DNA from: Azoarcus_F sp048158365
GTDB taxonomy: Bacteria; Pseudomonadota; Gammaproteobacteria; Burkholderiales; Rhodocyclaceae
Reading direction: 5' to 3' (one strand)
Length of the DNA stretch: 64,000 bases
Assembly (NCBI GenBank): GCA_048158365.1
Contig: JBLLNL010000001.1
Below are positions 52,774-62,602 of this stretch, in pieces. The position numbers and the translations under genes were made by a program. Numbering within the stretch: the first letter of the stretch is position 1; each line of letters opens with the position of its first letter. Below the pieces are notes generated by a model. That model was not told the origin of the DNA. It did no database searches and saw nothing but the letters and a program-made list of their open reading frames with translations.

Positions 52774-54261
52774 ATGTTCGAATCCGCAGAAATTGGCCAC
52801 AAGACTTCGAAAGCCGACTTCGACGCGGCATTGCCCGAATTACGGGCCCAGTTGCTCGATCTGCAGTTCGAGCTGATGGAGAACAAGGGCTTTTCGGTGG
52901 TGGTGCTGATCAACGGCATCGACGGCGCGGGCAAGGGTGAGACGGTCAATCAGCTGAACGAATGGATGGACCCTCGCCACATCGAGGCCTGGGCCTTCGA
53001 TGAGCCCGCCTCCGAAGAGGCCGAGCGGCCGCCGATGTGGCGCTTCTGGCGGGCCCTGCCACCCAAGGGAAAGATCGGCGTGTTGTTCGGTAACTGGTAC
53101 AACGAGCCGATCAACGATCGTGTCGAAAAACGCATCAAGCAAGCCGAACTCGACCAGCGTCTGGACGAGATCAACCGTTTCGAGACCATGCTGGTGCGTG
53201 AGGGCGTGCTGCTGCTGAAGCTCTGGTTCCATCTCCCGAAAAAGGGGCAGAAAACGCGCCTGGAGGAGCTTCAGAAGGATCCCAAGACCAGCTGGCGCGT
53301 GACCGAGGCCGACTGGCGCTATTACAAGCTGTACGACCGCTATCGCGATGCGGCCGAGCATGCGCTGCGCAGGACCAGCAGCGGCGAGGCGCCGTGGATC
53401 ATCGTCGATGGAACGGACCCGCGGTTCAGGGCGCTTCTGGTGGGCCGGACCCTGCTCGACTCGATGCGCCGCCGCCTCGATGCGGTCACGCATCACTGGG
53501 CGCCGCGTCAGACCGCACCGCCGCTTCCGACACAGCTGGACGAACGCAACTATCTGAGCACGCTGGACCTGAATCAGCCGCTTCCGAAGAAGGACTATTC
53601 GGAACTGCTGGAGGTGCTGCAGGGACGTCTGGCGCTGCTGACCCGCGACCAGGCCTTCGCCAACCGTTCGCTGGTGCTGGTGTTCGAAGGCGTGGATGCG
53701 GCCGGCAAGGGCGGGGCGATCCGGCGCGTGACCGCCGCGATGGACATTCGGCGCTACCGCGTCATACCGATCGCCGCGCCGACCGACGAGGAACTCGCCA
53801 AGCCCTATCTGTGGCGTTTCTGGCGTCAGATTCCGCGACGGGGGCGTGCCGCGATCTTCGACCGCTCGTGGTATGGGCGCGTCCTGGTGGAGCGGGTGGA
53901 GCGTTTCTGTTCTGAGGCAGAATGGATGCGCGCCTATGCCGAGATCAACGATTTCGAGGATGAACTGACCAACGACGGTGTCATCGTCGTGAAGTTCTGG
54001 CTCGCGATCGACAAGGATGAACAGCTCGCCCGCTTTCAGGCGCGAGAGGTGGAACCGCACAAGCGCTTCAAACTGACCGACGAGGATTGGCGCAATCGCG
54101 AGAAATGGGACGACTACGAGCGTGCGGTATGCGACATGATCGACCGGACCAGCACCGAAGCCTCGCCGTGGACGGTGGTCGAGGCGGGCGACAAGTATTT
54201 CGCCCGCATCAAGGTCCTGCGTACCGTGTGCGAGCGGCTCGAGGCCGCTTTCGGACGCTGA
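52774..54261 (+). CDS. pap: Polyphosphate:AMP phosphotransferase (double PPK2)
   Basis: 495 residues, two fused PPK2 domains. The first has Walker A NGIDGAGKGETVNQ but its second motif reads FGNWYNEPINDR, without the Asp-Arg-Ser of active enzymes. The second has EGVDAAGKGGAIRR and DRSWYGRVLVERVE, so only the C-terminal domain should be catalytic. Makes ADP from AMP and polyphosphate. GAAGAGGAGAGG precedes the ATG. Confidence 0.93.
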   Translation: MFESAEIGHKTSKADFDAALPELRAQLLDLQFELMENKGFSVVVLINGIDGAGKGETVNQLNEWMDPRHIEAWAFDEPASEEAERPPMWRFWRALPPKGKIGVLFGNWYNEPINDRVEKRIKQAELDQRLDEINRFETMLVREGVLLLKLWFHLPKKGQKTRLEELQKDPKTSWRVTEADWRYYKLYDRYRDAAEHALRRTSSGEAPWIIVDGTDPRFRALLVGRTLLDSMRRRLDAVTHHWAPRQTAPPLPTQLDERNYLSTLDLNQPLPKKDYSELLEVLQGRLALLTRDQAFANRSLVLVFEGVDAAGKGGAIRRVTAAMDIRRYRVIPIAAPTDEELAKPYLWRFWRQIPRRGRAAIFDRSWYGRVLVERVERFCSEAEWMRAYAEINDFEDELTNDGVIVVKFWLAIDKDEQLARFQAREVEPHKRFKLTDEDWRNREKWDDYERAVCDMIDRTSTEASPWTVVEAGDKYFARIKVLRTVCERLEAAFGR

Positions 54262-54375
54262 GTCGACGCCTGTCGCGTCGCACCGGGCGTGTAGGCTGCA
54301 GCCTGGCGCTCAAGCGCGCGTCATTCCGCTAGAATTGGATCGTTCCGATGACCCAGCGCTTTCTGGCCCTTCAGC

Positions 54376-55704
54376 ATGCCGCACACTGAAATCGATTCAA
54401 CTGCGCAGTTCGTCGCCTGGGTTAGAGGCGCGGCGCCCTATGTCCATGCGTTTCGCGGCAAGACCTTTGTCATCGGATTCGGCGGAGAGGTCGCGGGCGG
54501 TGACCGCGCCCAGCGCCTGGCCTACGACTGCAACCTGCTCGTCGCGCTCGGTATTCGCCTGGTTCTGGTGCATGGCGCGCGCCCGCAGATCGAGGCCGAG
54601 ATGGCCCGTCGCGGGTTGGAACCACGCTATCACAACGGTCTAAGAGTCACCGACGCGGCCGGGCTGGAATGCGTGAAGGCCGCGATGGCGGTGACCCGGC
54701 TTGAGGTCGAGGCCCTGCTGTCGCAGGGCCTGCCGAATACGCCGATGGCTGGCAGCTACATGCGGGTCACGGGGGGCAATTTCATCACGGCCCGTCCGGT
54801 CGGCGTGGTCGATGGCGTCGACTTCCAGTTCACCGGCGCGGTGCGCAAGATCATCGCGGACGAGATCAATGCCGATCTCGACCAGCACAACGTCGTGCTG
54901 ATCTCGCCACTCGGGGTCTCGCCCGCCGGCGAGATTTTCAACCTCAGCGTGGAGGAGGTTGCCGAGGCAGTAGCGATCTCGCTGCGAGCAGAGAAACTGA
55001 TCTACCTGTGCGATGCTCCCGGTCTGCTCGATGAGGCCGGACATCTGATCGATTCGGTCACCGCCGACGAAGCGGAACGCATGTTCGAAGCCGGCCAGGG
55101 TCTGACCGAGGATCTGCACCTCTATCTGCCGTGCGCCGTCAGGGCGGTGCGGCGCGGCGTCGCGCGGGCGCATCTGATCGATCACGACAAGGACGGCGGG
55201 CTGTTGCTCGAGTTCTTCACCCATTCCGGGGTCGGCACGGTCGTGTCTCGGGACCCGCTGTTCCGCTTCCGGGAGGCGTCGTTCGAGGATGTGGGCGCGT
55301 TGGTCGCGCTGATCACGCCGATGGAACTCGACGGTACACTGGTGCGCCGTGGTCGGGAACTGCTGGAGCAGGAAATCGAACGCTTCACACTGGTCGAGCA
55401 TGACGGCGTGCTGGTCGGCTGCGCGGCGCTCTATCCCTTCAGTGACGAGCGTGCAGCCGAGCTCGCATGCCTCGCGGTCACGCCGGAATATCGGCGCGTC
55501 GGGCTCGGGGACCACCTGCTCAAACGCATCGAGCAGCGTGCCCGCATGCAGCGCATGGAGCGCTTGTTCGTGCTGACGACCCGGACCGCGCACTGGTTCA
55601 GGGAGCGCGGTTTTACGGAGATCGGGCTGGATGCACTTCCGCGCCAGAAGCGAGAGCTGTACAACTACCAGCGTCGCTCCAAGGTGTTCGTGAAGGCCCT
55701 ATGA
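54376..55704 (+). CDS. argA: N-acetylglutamate synthase ArgA
   Basis: 442 residues. Amino-acid-kinase domain (FVIGFGGEVAGGDRAQRLAY, LVLVHGARPQIE) followed by a GNAT domain (LACLAVTPEYRRVGLGDHLL). First step of arginine synthesis. The kinase half is a regulatory, non-catalytic arginine sensor. Overlaps the next gene by four bases (ATGA). Confidence 0.95.
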   Translation: MPHTEIDSTAQFVAWVRGAAPYVHAFRGKTFVIGFGGEVAGGDRAQRLAYDCNLLVALGIRLVLVHGARPQIEAEMARRGLEPRYHNGLRVTDAAGLECVKAAMAVTRLEVEALLSQGLPNTPMAGSYMRVTGGNFITARPVGVVDGVDFQFTGAVRKIIADEINADLDQHNVVLISPLGVSPAGEIFNLSVEEVAEAVAISLRAEKLIYLCDAPGLLDEAGHLIDSVTADEAERMFEAGQGLTEDLHLYLPCAVRAVRRGVARAHLIDHDKDGGLLLEFFTHSGVGTVVSRDPLFRFREASFEDVGALVALITPMELDGTLVRRGRELLEQEIERFTLVEHDGVLVGCAALYPFSDERAAELACLAVTPEYRRVGLGDHLLKRIEQRARMQRMERLFVLTTRTAHWFRERGFTEIGLDALPRQKRELYNYQRRSKVFVKAL

Positions 55705-57482
55705 GCGACCCGCCGGATCGATCTCCGCTCGAACGCTCCGACGGCGCGCATGTTTCGGATGCGCATGGCCGGAGCAGGCGGGCGCTCGTTCTGTCGGTGA
55801 TGGCCGGGCTTGGCGTGGGGGGAGGCACGTTCGTTGCGGCAGCGGTCGCGGTCGCGGTGGGAGGCGGGGCATGGTGGGTGCTCTTGCTCGCGATGACGTT
55901 GCTGGTCGGGCTGCCAGTCACGTTGATGACCCATGCGCATGTCAACGGCCGTACTTGCACACGCGAACGGGGCGAACATGTGCTGTCGCGTCGGCTCGAC
56001 CGGCTGGACGCGATTGTGGCGGTTGATCGGCCTGGCGCCGAGATGGCTTCGGCCGCGATGCTGGAACGCATCGACGCCGCGGTGCGGCAGGCGGACCTGC
56101 TGCGTGAAATCGCCGAAGGCGTGTACGGCATCGAGGCCTTGTTCGATCCCGACTCGCGCCTGGTGTGGATCAGTCCGTCGGTCGAGGACGTGACGGGCAT
56201 TTCTCGTGCCGACTGCCTGGCGGCAGACGATCCGCTCACGTTACTCGCCTACGATTCGGACCTGGGGTTTTGCCGTGGTGTGGTGAAGCGCGTTGCCGAG
56301 CAGGGCGAGACCGAGTCGTTCGAGATGCGTCTGCGTGGCGCCGGCGGAGGAATCTGTTGGGTGGCCTGTCGCTGGCGCCGCGTCGAACGGGACGGTCGAC
56401 CGGTTGGACTGAGGCTGTCGGCCGAGAACGTACAGACACGCAAGGAAACCGAGTACAAGCTGCTGGAAACCGTGGCCGAGTTGCGCCGTTCACAGGCCCT
56501 GCGCGAACATTACCTGTCGCGCAGCAACGATGAACGGAAGCGGTTGACCGCATTGTTGAACGTGATTCGACTCGGCATCCTGTTCATGGATCGGGATCAT
56601 CGGGTGCTCTACTACAATCGCGCGATGCTCGACATCTGGGGCTTCCCGCCGGATGAGAACCTGATCGGCATGCGCGACGTGGTGCTTCAGAACCGGGTGG
56701 CCACGCTGCTCGAGGAACCCGAGATCTATTTCCGAAGCATACAGAACGTGATCGCCGACGGGGCCGGCCAATCCTCGCGCGAGATCCGGTTCAAGGATGG
56801 TCGTCTCGTCACCGACCTGTCGGCGGTGGTCGAGGGGTCGCCGGGCACGCGCGGCATCGGTCGGGTCTGGATCTACGAGGACGTGACCGAGCAACGGCGC
56901 ACCGCGGAACGCCTGGTCGAACTGGCCGAGCGCGACCCGCTGACCGACCTTTACAACCGGCGGCGTTTCCACGAGGACCTCAATCGTGTGCTCGCGGATG
57001 CCGAGCGCCGGGAGTATTCGGTGGGCCTGTTGATCTTCGATCTGGACGGATTCAAGCCGATCAACGACGAGTTCGGGCATCAGGCCGGGGACGAGGTCCT
57101 GGTCAGGATGAGCCGCGAGGTCGGTGGCATCATCCGGCGCAACGAAACCTTCTTCCGGCTCGGGGGGGACGAATTCGCGGTGCTGGTGCCGGATGCCGAT
57201 GTGGCGGGCCTGTTCGAACTGGCGAAACGTATCGTCGAGGGTGTCGCGGCCCTGCAGTTCAACTTCGACGGGAGTCCGGTCAAGCTTACCGCGAGCCTCG
57301 GCATTGCGCTCTATCCGGGCCATGCGACCACGGCCGAATCCCTGATCGCGGCAGCCGACGAAGCGATGTATCGATCCAAGGCCTCGGGGCGCAATCGCTG
57401 GACGATCGCGCCGAAGGGCTCGGATGAATCGGCTAGAATGTCGCACTCGAAGAATCAGGCGTACAACCGCAGAGAGGACTGA
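55701..57482 (+). CDS. Membrane PAS-GGDEF diguanylate cyclase
   Basis: 593 residues. Two N-terminal membrane helices (residues 33-75, including GLGVGGGTFVAAAVAVAVGG), two PAS-like domains (around IEALFDPDSRLVWISPSVED and LGILFMDRDHRVLYYNRAML) and a GGDEF domain with RDPLTDLYNRRRF and an intact FFRLGGDEFAVLVPD. Synthesis of cyclic-di-GMP is expected. The autoinhibitory RxxD is not evident. ATG overlaps argA. Confidence 0.9.
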   Translation: MSDPPDRSPLERSDGAHVSDAHGRSRRALVLSVMAGLGVGGGTFVAAAVAVAVGGGAWWVLLLAMTLLVGLPVTLMTHAHVNGRTCTRERGEHVLSRRLDRLDAIVAVDRPGAEMASAAMLERIDAAVRQADLLREIAEGVYGIEALFDPDSRLVWISPSVEDVTGISRADCLAADDPLTLLAYDSDLGFCRGVVKRVAEQGETESFEMRLRGAGGGICWVACRWRRVERDGRPVGLRLSAENVQTRKETEYKLLETVAELRRSQALREHYLSRSNDERKRLTALLNVIRLGILFMDRDHRVLYYNRAMLDIWGFPPDENLIGMRDVVLQNRVATLLEEPEIYFRSIQNVIADGAGQSSREIRFKDGRLVTDLSAVVEGSPGTRGIGRVWIYEDVTEQRRTAERLVELAERDPLTDLYNRRRFHEDLNRVLADAERREYSVGLLIFDLDGFKPINDEFGHQAGDEVLVRMSREVGGIIRRNETFFRLGGDEFAVLVPDADVAGLFELAKRIVEGVAALQFNFDGSPVKLTASLGIALYPGHATTAESLIAAADEAMYRSKASGRNRWTIAPKGSDESARMSHSKNQAYNRRED

Positions 57483-57486
57483 AGAC

Positions 57487-57759
57487 ATGGCACGTATCGT
57501 CAATTGCGTGAAACTGGGACGGGAGGCGGAAGGGCTGGACCTGCCGCCGGTACCGGGTGCACTCGGCAAGCGGATTTTCGAGAATGTCTCGAAAGAAGCG
57601 TGGCAGCAGTGGGTCAAGTACCAGACCATGCTGATCAACGAAAACCGTCTGAATCTGATGGATGCACGTGCGCGCAAGTATCTGGCCGAGCAGATGGAGA
57701 AGCATTTCTTCGGCGAGGGGGCGGACCAGGTTGGGGGCTACGTGCCGCCGTCGAGCTGA
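57487..57759 (+). CDS. yggX: Probable Fe(2+)-trafficking protein YggX
   Basis: 90 residues. MARIVNCVKLGREAEGLDLP, LGKRIFENVSKEAWQQWVKY and EQMEKHFFGEGADQVGGYVP match the family, which protects iron-sulfur clusters. GAGG is about ten bases before the ATG; five bases after the GGDEF gene. Confidence 0.95.
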   Translation: MARIVNCVKLGREAEGLDLPPVPGALGKRIFENVSKEAWQQWVKYQTMLINENRLNLMDARARKYLAEQMEKHFFGEGADQVGGYVPPSS

Positions 57760-57785
57760 CCGGGGCGAATCGCCAGAGACCAGAA

Positions 57786-57817
57786 GCAAAACGCCCGACA
57801 ATACTCGGGCGTTTTGC
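57786..57817. terminator. Bidirectional terminator between yggX and phoU
   Basis: GCAAAACGCCCGA (57786-57798) and TCGGGCGTTTTGC (57805-57817): a perfect 13-bp stem with a 6-base loop, and T-runs on both strands. Confidence 0.9.
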
Positions 57818-57898
57818 TTGAGCGGCCCGTGATCGGGCTGTCAGCCAGGGGATGCCGATTCAGTCATGAATCGTTTCCGACGCGTTCGGGCCGCGAAA

Positions 57899-58600
57899 TC
57901 ACTGCCCTCGCGCCTGTCTTTCCACGTCTTCGATGCTGTCATGGCGAACGTCGCGACCCTTGACCATGTAGACGACTAGCTCGGCCACGTTGGTGGCATG
58001 ATCGCCGACCCGTTCGATGGACTTCGCGATGAACAGCACATCGAGCGAGCGCGTGATCAGGCGCGGATCCTCCATCATGAAGGTCGCCAGCTGGCGTACG
58101 ATGCCCTTGAAGATCGCGTCCACTTCCTTGTCCTGGCGCAATATCTGTGCCGATGCGGTGGGATCCCGGCGTACGAAGGCATCGAGTGCGCTCCTGAGCA
58201 TGCCGACCGCCATCTCGGAGACATAGTGCAACTCGACCTTGGGTACGAATGCGGATTCGGACTCCACGATCAGGCGGGCCGCCTTTGCGATCTTCTTGGC
58301 CTCGTCGCCGACCCGCTCGAGATCGGTGCCCATCTGCATCACGCTCATGATCAGCCGAAGATCGTTCGCGGTCGGCGCGTGGCGCGCGATCATCTCGATG
58401 CACTGTTCGTCGAGTGCGACCTCCTCTCGATTGATCGCCTTGTCGGTCTTGATCACATCCTCGATCAGATCGATGTCGTTGTTGGCCAAGCCGTCCATTG
58501 CTCTGAGCACCTGCTGGCACACGACCTCACCGAGCATCAGCACGCGCTTCTGCAGGGATTCGAGCTCCACGTCGAACTGTTCGAATGTGTGTTTCTTCAT
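57899..58600 (-). CDS. phoU: Phosphate signalling regulator PhoU
   Basis: 233 residues, two three-helix PhoU repeats (VCQQVLRAMDGLANNDIDLI; GMLRSALDAFVRRDPTASAQ) with the metal motifs ExxxDxxID-like (IEDVIKTDKAINREEVALDE) and ERVGDEAKKIAKA/ERVGDHATNVAEL. Modulates PhoR and Pst. No pst or pho genes adjoin it. Confidence 0.95.
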   Translation of the reverse strand: MKKHTFEQFDVELESLQKRVLMLGEVVCQQVLRAMDGLANNDIDLIEDVIKTDKAINREEVALDEQCIEMIARHAPTANDLRLIMSVMQMGTDLERVGDEAKKIAKAARLIVESESAFVPKVELHYVSEMAVGMLRSALDAFVRRDPTASAQILRQDKEVDAIFKGIVRQLATFMMEDPRLITRSLDVLFIAKSIERVGDHATNVAELVVYMVKGRDVRHDSIEDVERQARGQ

Positions 58601-58700
58601 GATTCATTTACCTTTGGCGCCAACGACACGAGGCTATCAGCGGATTGTTACGTCAATGTTTCGGTCACGCAGACTGCGTGCTCACGAAACCGACGAGCGG

Positions 58701-59378
58701 TCAGACATTGTGTTGCGCGACGAGGCGTTCGACACCGCTCTCGCTGGCGAGCAGCAACAGGTCTGCGCCACGACGGGCGAACAGGCCGTTGGTGACGACG
58801 CCCGGGATCTGGTTGATCTCGCTCTCCAGCTCGGCCGGTGCCGTGATGCGGAGTCCGTGTACATCCAGGATCAGGTTGCCGTTGTCGGTCATGAAGTTCG
58901 CCCGCAGGACCGGTTCGCCGCCCAGCCTGCGGAGTTCCCGCTCGACCAGCGCGCGCGCCATCGGGATGACCTCGACCGGCAGCGGATAACGCCCGAGAAA
59001 GCTTACGCGCTTGCTGGCGTCACAGATGCAGATGAACCGGGTGGCGATCTCGGCGACGATCTTCTCACGGGTCAGCGCGCCGCCGCCGCCCTTGATCATG
59101 TTGAATCCATCATCGATCTCGTCCGCACCATCGACATAGACCGGTAGGTTGGTCACGTCGTTCAGGTCGATGACCGGGATGCCGAGCGCGGCCAGACGGG
59201 CGGTGCTCTCCTCCGAGCTGGAAACGGCACCGGCGATCCGGTCGCGGATCTGCCCGAGTCCGTCGATGAAATGATTGACCGTCGAGCCGGTGCCGACACC
59301 GACGACTGATTCGTCCTCGACATACTCGAGGGCGACCATCGCGGCGGCCTTCTTGAGTTCATCCTGCGTCATGCGCAT
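58701..59378 (-). CDS. rpiA: Ribose-5-phosphate isomerase A
   Basis: 225 residues. VGVGTGSTVNHFIDGL, GADEIDDGFNMIKGGGGALT and REKIVAEIATRFICICDASK (catalytic Glu region) are intact. Feeds the pentose phosphate pathway and Calvin cycle. Just downstream of moeA on the same strand. Confidence 0.96.
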   Translation of the reverse strand: MRMTQDELKKAAAMVALEYVEDESVVGVGTGSTVNHFIDGLGQIRDRIAGAVSSSEESTARLAALGIPVIDLNDVTNLPVYVDGADEIDDGFNMIKGGGGALTREKIVAEIATRFICICDASKRVSFLGRYPLPVEVIPMARALVERELRRLGGEPVLRANFMTDNGNLILDVHGLRITAPAELESEINQIPGVVTNGLFARRGADLLLLASESGVERLVAQHNV

Positions 59379-59405
59379 GTCTTCCAGAGAGGGTTGGGGG
59401 TTTGG

Positions 59406-60659
59406 CTATACGAGGCCGTCGAACATCTGCACGTCGACCGATGCGCCTGCCTCGACGTCGCCGCAGGACTCCGGCAGCACGATGAAGCAGTTCGCGTCGG
59501 ACATCGATTTGAGAATACCCGAACCCTGGGCGCCAGCCACCGTGACCCTGCGTTGCCTGTCGTCCTCGATGAGCCGGCCCCGCAGGAATTCACGGCGCCC
59601 GGGGCGCTTGGCGATCGCATCGATGCAGGGTACGCGAAAAAGGGCGGGTTCCGGGACCGGGTCTGCCCCACCTAGCTTCAGCAGCGCGTCCTGCACGAAC
59701 TGATAGAACGTGACCAGCACGGCCACCGGATTGCCGGGCAGGCCGAACATCCACGCATCGCCGATCCGGCCGAACGCCATCGGCCTTCCGGGCTTGATGT
59801 CGATCTTCCAGAAATCGACCCGACCGAGCCGGTTGACGAGTTCCCGGACGAAGTCCGCCTCACCGACCGATACGCCGCCGCTGGTCAGGATCACGTCGGC
59901 GCAATCGGCTGCGGAGCGGAAGCCCGCTTCGAGCGCGGCGGGGTCGTCGCGGATCACGCCCATGTCGATGATCTCGCAGCCGAGTCGTGTCAGCGCTCCG
60001 AACAGCGTGTAGCGATTGCTGTCGTAGATCTGACCCGGCGCAAGCGGCTTGCCGATCGACGCGATCTCGTCACCGGACGAGAAGAACGCCACGCGCAGCC
60101 GACGTCTGACCGTCACTTCGGCGATGCCGAGTGACGCGATCAGACCGAGTTCAGCGGGACCGCAACGGCGCCCGGCCGGGATGGCGACACCGTCCAGCGC
60201 GAGGTCCTCGCCTGCACGGCGCAGATTTTGCCCGCGTCTCTGCCCCGGCGGAACGATCACCTGTCTGCCGTCGCTGCGCGTGATCTCCTGCACTACGATC
60301 GTGTCGGCGCCCTGTGGAATTGCGGCGCCGGTCATGATTCGGACTGCCTGGCCTGTGCCGATGAGACCGGAAAACGGCTTGCCTGCGAAGGCTGTCCCGA
60401 CGACGGTCAGCGATGTGTCGATGTCGACCGACAGATCGTCGAAGCGCACCGCATAGCCGTCCATCGCCGAATTGTCGTGAGCCGGAACATTGCACGGTGC
60501 GATCACATCCTCGGCGAGGAAGCGGTCGAGTGCCTGCCGGACCGGGACACACTCCCAGCCTGCGACCGGTGCAAGTTGCGACAGGATGCTGTGTCGCGCC
60601 TCGGCAACGGTGAGATTCGACGAGGTCGTGGGTCGATCGGGCGAGGGCGTGCTCTTCAT
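59406..60659 (-). CDS. moeA: Molybdopterin molybdenumtransferase MoeA
   Basis: 417 residues. NVPAHDNSAMDGYAVR, IPQGADTIVVQEIT, VAFFSSGDEIASIGKPL and MFGLPGNPVAVLVTFYQFV are the family signatures. Inserts molybdate into adenylated molybdopterin. Start at MKSTPSPD; 50 open upstream codons lack similarity. Confidence 0.94.
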   Translation of the reverse strand: MKSTPSPDRPTTSSNLTVAEARHSILSQLAPVAGWECVPVRQALDRFLAEDVIAPCNVPAHDNSAMDGYAVRFDDLSVDIDTSLTVVGTAFAGKPFSGLIGTGQAVRIMTGAAIPQGADTIVVQEITRSDGRQVIVPPGQRRGQNLRRAGEDLALDGVAIPAGRRCGPAELGLIASLGIAEVTVRRRLRVAFFSSGDEIASIGKPLAPGQIYDSNRYTLFGALTRLGCEIIDMGVIRDDPAALEAGFRSAADCADVILTSGGVSVGEADFVRELVNRLGRVDFWKIDIKPGRPMAFGRIGDAWMFGLPGNPVAVLVTFYQFVQDALLKLGGADPVPEPALFRVPCIDAIAKRPGRREFLRGRLIEDDRQRRVTVAGAQGSGILKSMSDANCFIVLPESCGDVEAGASVDVQMFDGLV

Positions 60660-60980
60660 TTGCAGTCCTGATTTCGGTGTGTGCCAGGCCAACGTGAGTC
60701 GGTCTCGAATGCCGTCATTATCCAGGATCCAACCGGACGATTCACCCCTGACGTGGCTGTCGGGACGTCCGAGTGTGTCTCGAGCGCCAACCCCTTGGGT
60801 CGGCTGCAAGCGGAATTATATCCGCCGGACGGAGCCCTGCCTGCCGAGGTGCGAAGGCGCTTGGTCGCGTATGTGTCCGACCTGATAGACTTCGGGGCGT
60901 GTTGCGACACGCGTGCAGATGGGCACGGACATGCCGCTGGGCGCCAGCATCGAATTGCGGTTTCTGCACGGATGGGTGCG
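60660..60980. other. Gene-poor 321-base stretch between moeA and the DUF455 gene
   Basis: A divergent intergenic region. It is open in the DUF455 frame from 60681, so an extended N-terminus is formally possible, but I recognise nothing in the translation. No clear promoter, repeat or RNA was seen. Confidence 0.5.
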
Positions 60981-61796
60981 ATGAGTTCTTCTGTATCGGT
61001 GCATCGGCGCGCAGCAGCGGCGCTCCTGATCGATGATCCCGACCACAAGTGCGCGGCAGTGCTGCGTGTGCTGGACGACTGGCGCACCGGGCGTTGCGTG
61101 AGTGAGCAGGGCGTGGATGATCCCGACCCCGTGTCGAAACCCGGTCGGCCCCGGTGCCCCGAGTTGGTGGATCCACAACGGGTGCCCAGAAGGCGGGTGA
61201 CCACGCCGGAGGGGCATGCAGCCTTGCTCCATGCGATCGCGCATATCGAGTTCAACGCGATCAATCTGGCGCTGGACTGCGTGATGCGCTTTCGCTCTTT
61301 TCCCGCCGAGTTTCATCAGGGATGGTTGCAGGTCGCAGCGGAGGAGGCGATGCATTTCGGCCTGGTACGAGACCGGTTGCGCGCACTTGGCTTCGACTAT
61401 GGCGATTTCGTCGCGCACAACGGCCTGTGGCAGATGGCCTGCAAGACGGCGGGCGATCCGCTCGCACGGATGGCCCTGGTTCCGCGGGTGCTGGAAGCGC
61501 GAGGCCTGGACGCGACGCCGCCGATCATCGCCAAACTCCGAAAGATCGGGGACACGGAAAGTGTCGCCGTGCTCGACATCATTTTGCGTGATGAAGTCGG
61601 TCATGTCGCACTCGGTGATCGATGGTTCAAGCGGCTGTGTGCCGAGCGGGGCCTCGAGCCCGAGCAGACCTATCTGGACCTGATCGACAGCTTCGATGCA
61701 CCCAGACCTCAACCCCCGATGCACGATGCGGCGAGGCTGGCTGCCGGGTTCTCGGTCCAGGAACTAGCGCACCTGACCGCCTTGGCGCGACGTTGA
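60981..61796 (+). CDS. DUF455 ferritin-like protein
   Basis: About 271 residues, all-helical. Candidate metal ligands sit in HAIAHIEFNAINLALDCVMR, QVAAEEAMHFGLVRDRL and LDIILRDEVGHVALGDRWF, giving paired Glu and ExxH as in ferritin-like di-iron proteins. Role unknown; some relatives act on tRNA or in metal stress. The start is uncertain (60972 and 60981 are both Met). Confidence 0.82.
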   Translation: MSSSVSVHRRAAAALLIDDPDHKCAAVLRVLDDWRTGRCVSEQGVDDPDPVSKPGRPRCPELVDPQRVPRRRVTTPEGHAALLHAIAHIEFNAINLALDCVMRFRSFPAEFHQGWLQVAAEEAMHFGLVRDRLRALGFDYGDFVAHNGLWQMACKTAGDPLARMALVPRVLEARGLDATPPIIAKLRKIGDTESVAVLDIILRDEVGHVALGDRWFKRLCAERGLEPEQTYLDLIDSFDAPRPQPPMHDAARLAAGFSVQELAHLTALARR

Positions 61797-61826
61797 TCCG
61801 ACGCCGTAGCGGCGAGCGCGGACGAA

Positions 61827-61851
61827 AAAAGGGTGGCCAGGCCACCCTTTT
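61827..61851. terminator. Bidirectional terminator between DUF455 and cytochrome c4 genes
   Basis: AAAAGGGTGGCC and GGCCACCCTTTT form a near-continuous palindrome with T-runs on both strands. Confidence 0.85.
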
Positions 61852-61866
61852 CAGACCTGCGATCGG

Positions 61867-62481
61867 TCAGCGCAAGCCAGCCGCGTAGTCGGCGACTGCG
61901 CGCATCTCGGCGTCGGTCATCTTCAGTGCGATCGAGCGCATCATCTCTGCCGGGTCGTTGGCGCGAACCCCCTCCCTAAAGTGCTGCAACTGAAGCAGCG
62001 TGTATTCTGCGTACTGACCCGCGATACGCGGATATTGGGCTGGCAGGCCGGCGCCGGCGGGGCCATGACAGGCGGCGCATGCGGGTAAGCCCTTGGCCAT
62101 GATGCCACTGCGCCAGATGCTCTGACCCAGTTCGAGGGTGTCGAGATTCCTGGCCGCCTCGGGCTTGAGTTCCTGAGACGCGAAATAGGCTGCGACCTCG
62201 CGCTTGGCGTCGTCATCGAGGCTTGCGATCATCGCGTTCATGATCGCGTTCTCGCGAGCGGGCGGCGCACCATCGATGGACGAATAGTCGCGCATCTGCT
62301 TGTACAGGTACTCGGGAATCTGACCAGCGAGTTTCGGGTTTTCTGGTAGCACGCTATTGCCGTCCAGGCCATGGCAGGCCGCGCAAACCGTCTCGACGGT
62401 CTGTTTGGCGTCGGTGGCAGCCTGGGCCTGAAGGTTGCCAGCAACCAGCAGCAGCGAAATCAGCAGGGAACGCTTGATCAT
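61867..62481 (-). CDS. Diheme cytochrome c4-type protein
   Basis: 204 residues. Signal peptide (LLISLLLVAGNLQAQA), two heme sites (VETVCAACHGLDGNSVLPEN and GLPACAACHGPAGAGLPAQY) and the Met ligands in later helices. Periplasmic electron carrier to terminal oxidases, typical of the gammaproteobacteria. Divergent from engB. Confidence 0.93.
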   Translation of the reverse strand: MIKRSLLISLLLVAGNLQAQAATDAKQTVETVCAACHGLDGNSVLPENPKLAGQIPEYLYKQMRDYSSIDGAPPARENAIMNAMIASLDDDAKREVAAYFASQELKPEAARNLDTLELGQSIWRSGIMAKGLPACAACHGPAGAGLPAQYPRIAGQYAEYTLLQLQHFREGVRANDPAEMMRSIALKMTDAEMRAVADYAAGLR

Positions 62482-62602
62482 AGTGTCCTCGGAAAAGCCG
62501 TGAGCGGTTGTCTCAAAGTTGCTATTCTATAATAAGAAGCTGTTTTTGCGCGATGCAATCAGGCTTTTTCTCCTTCTGGATGCCGTCCAGCACAAGGCCT
62601 CA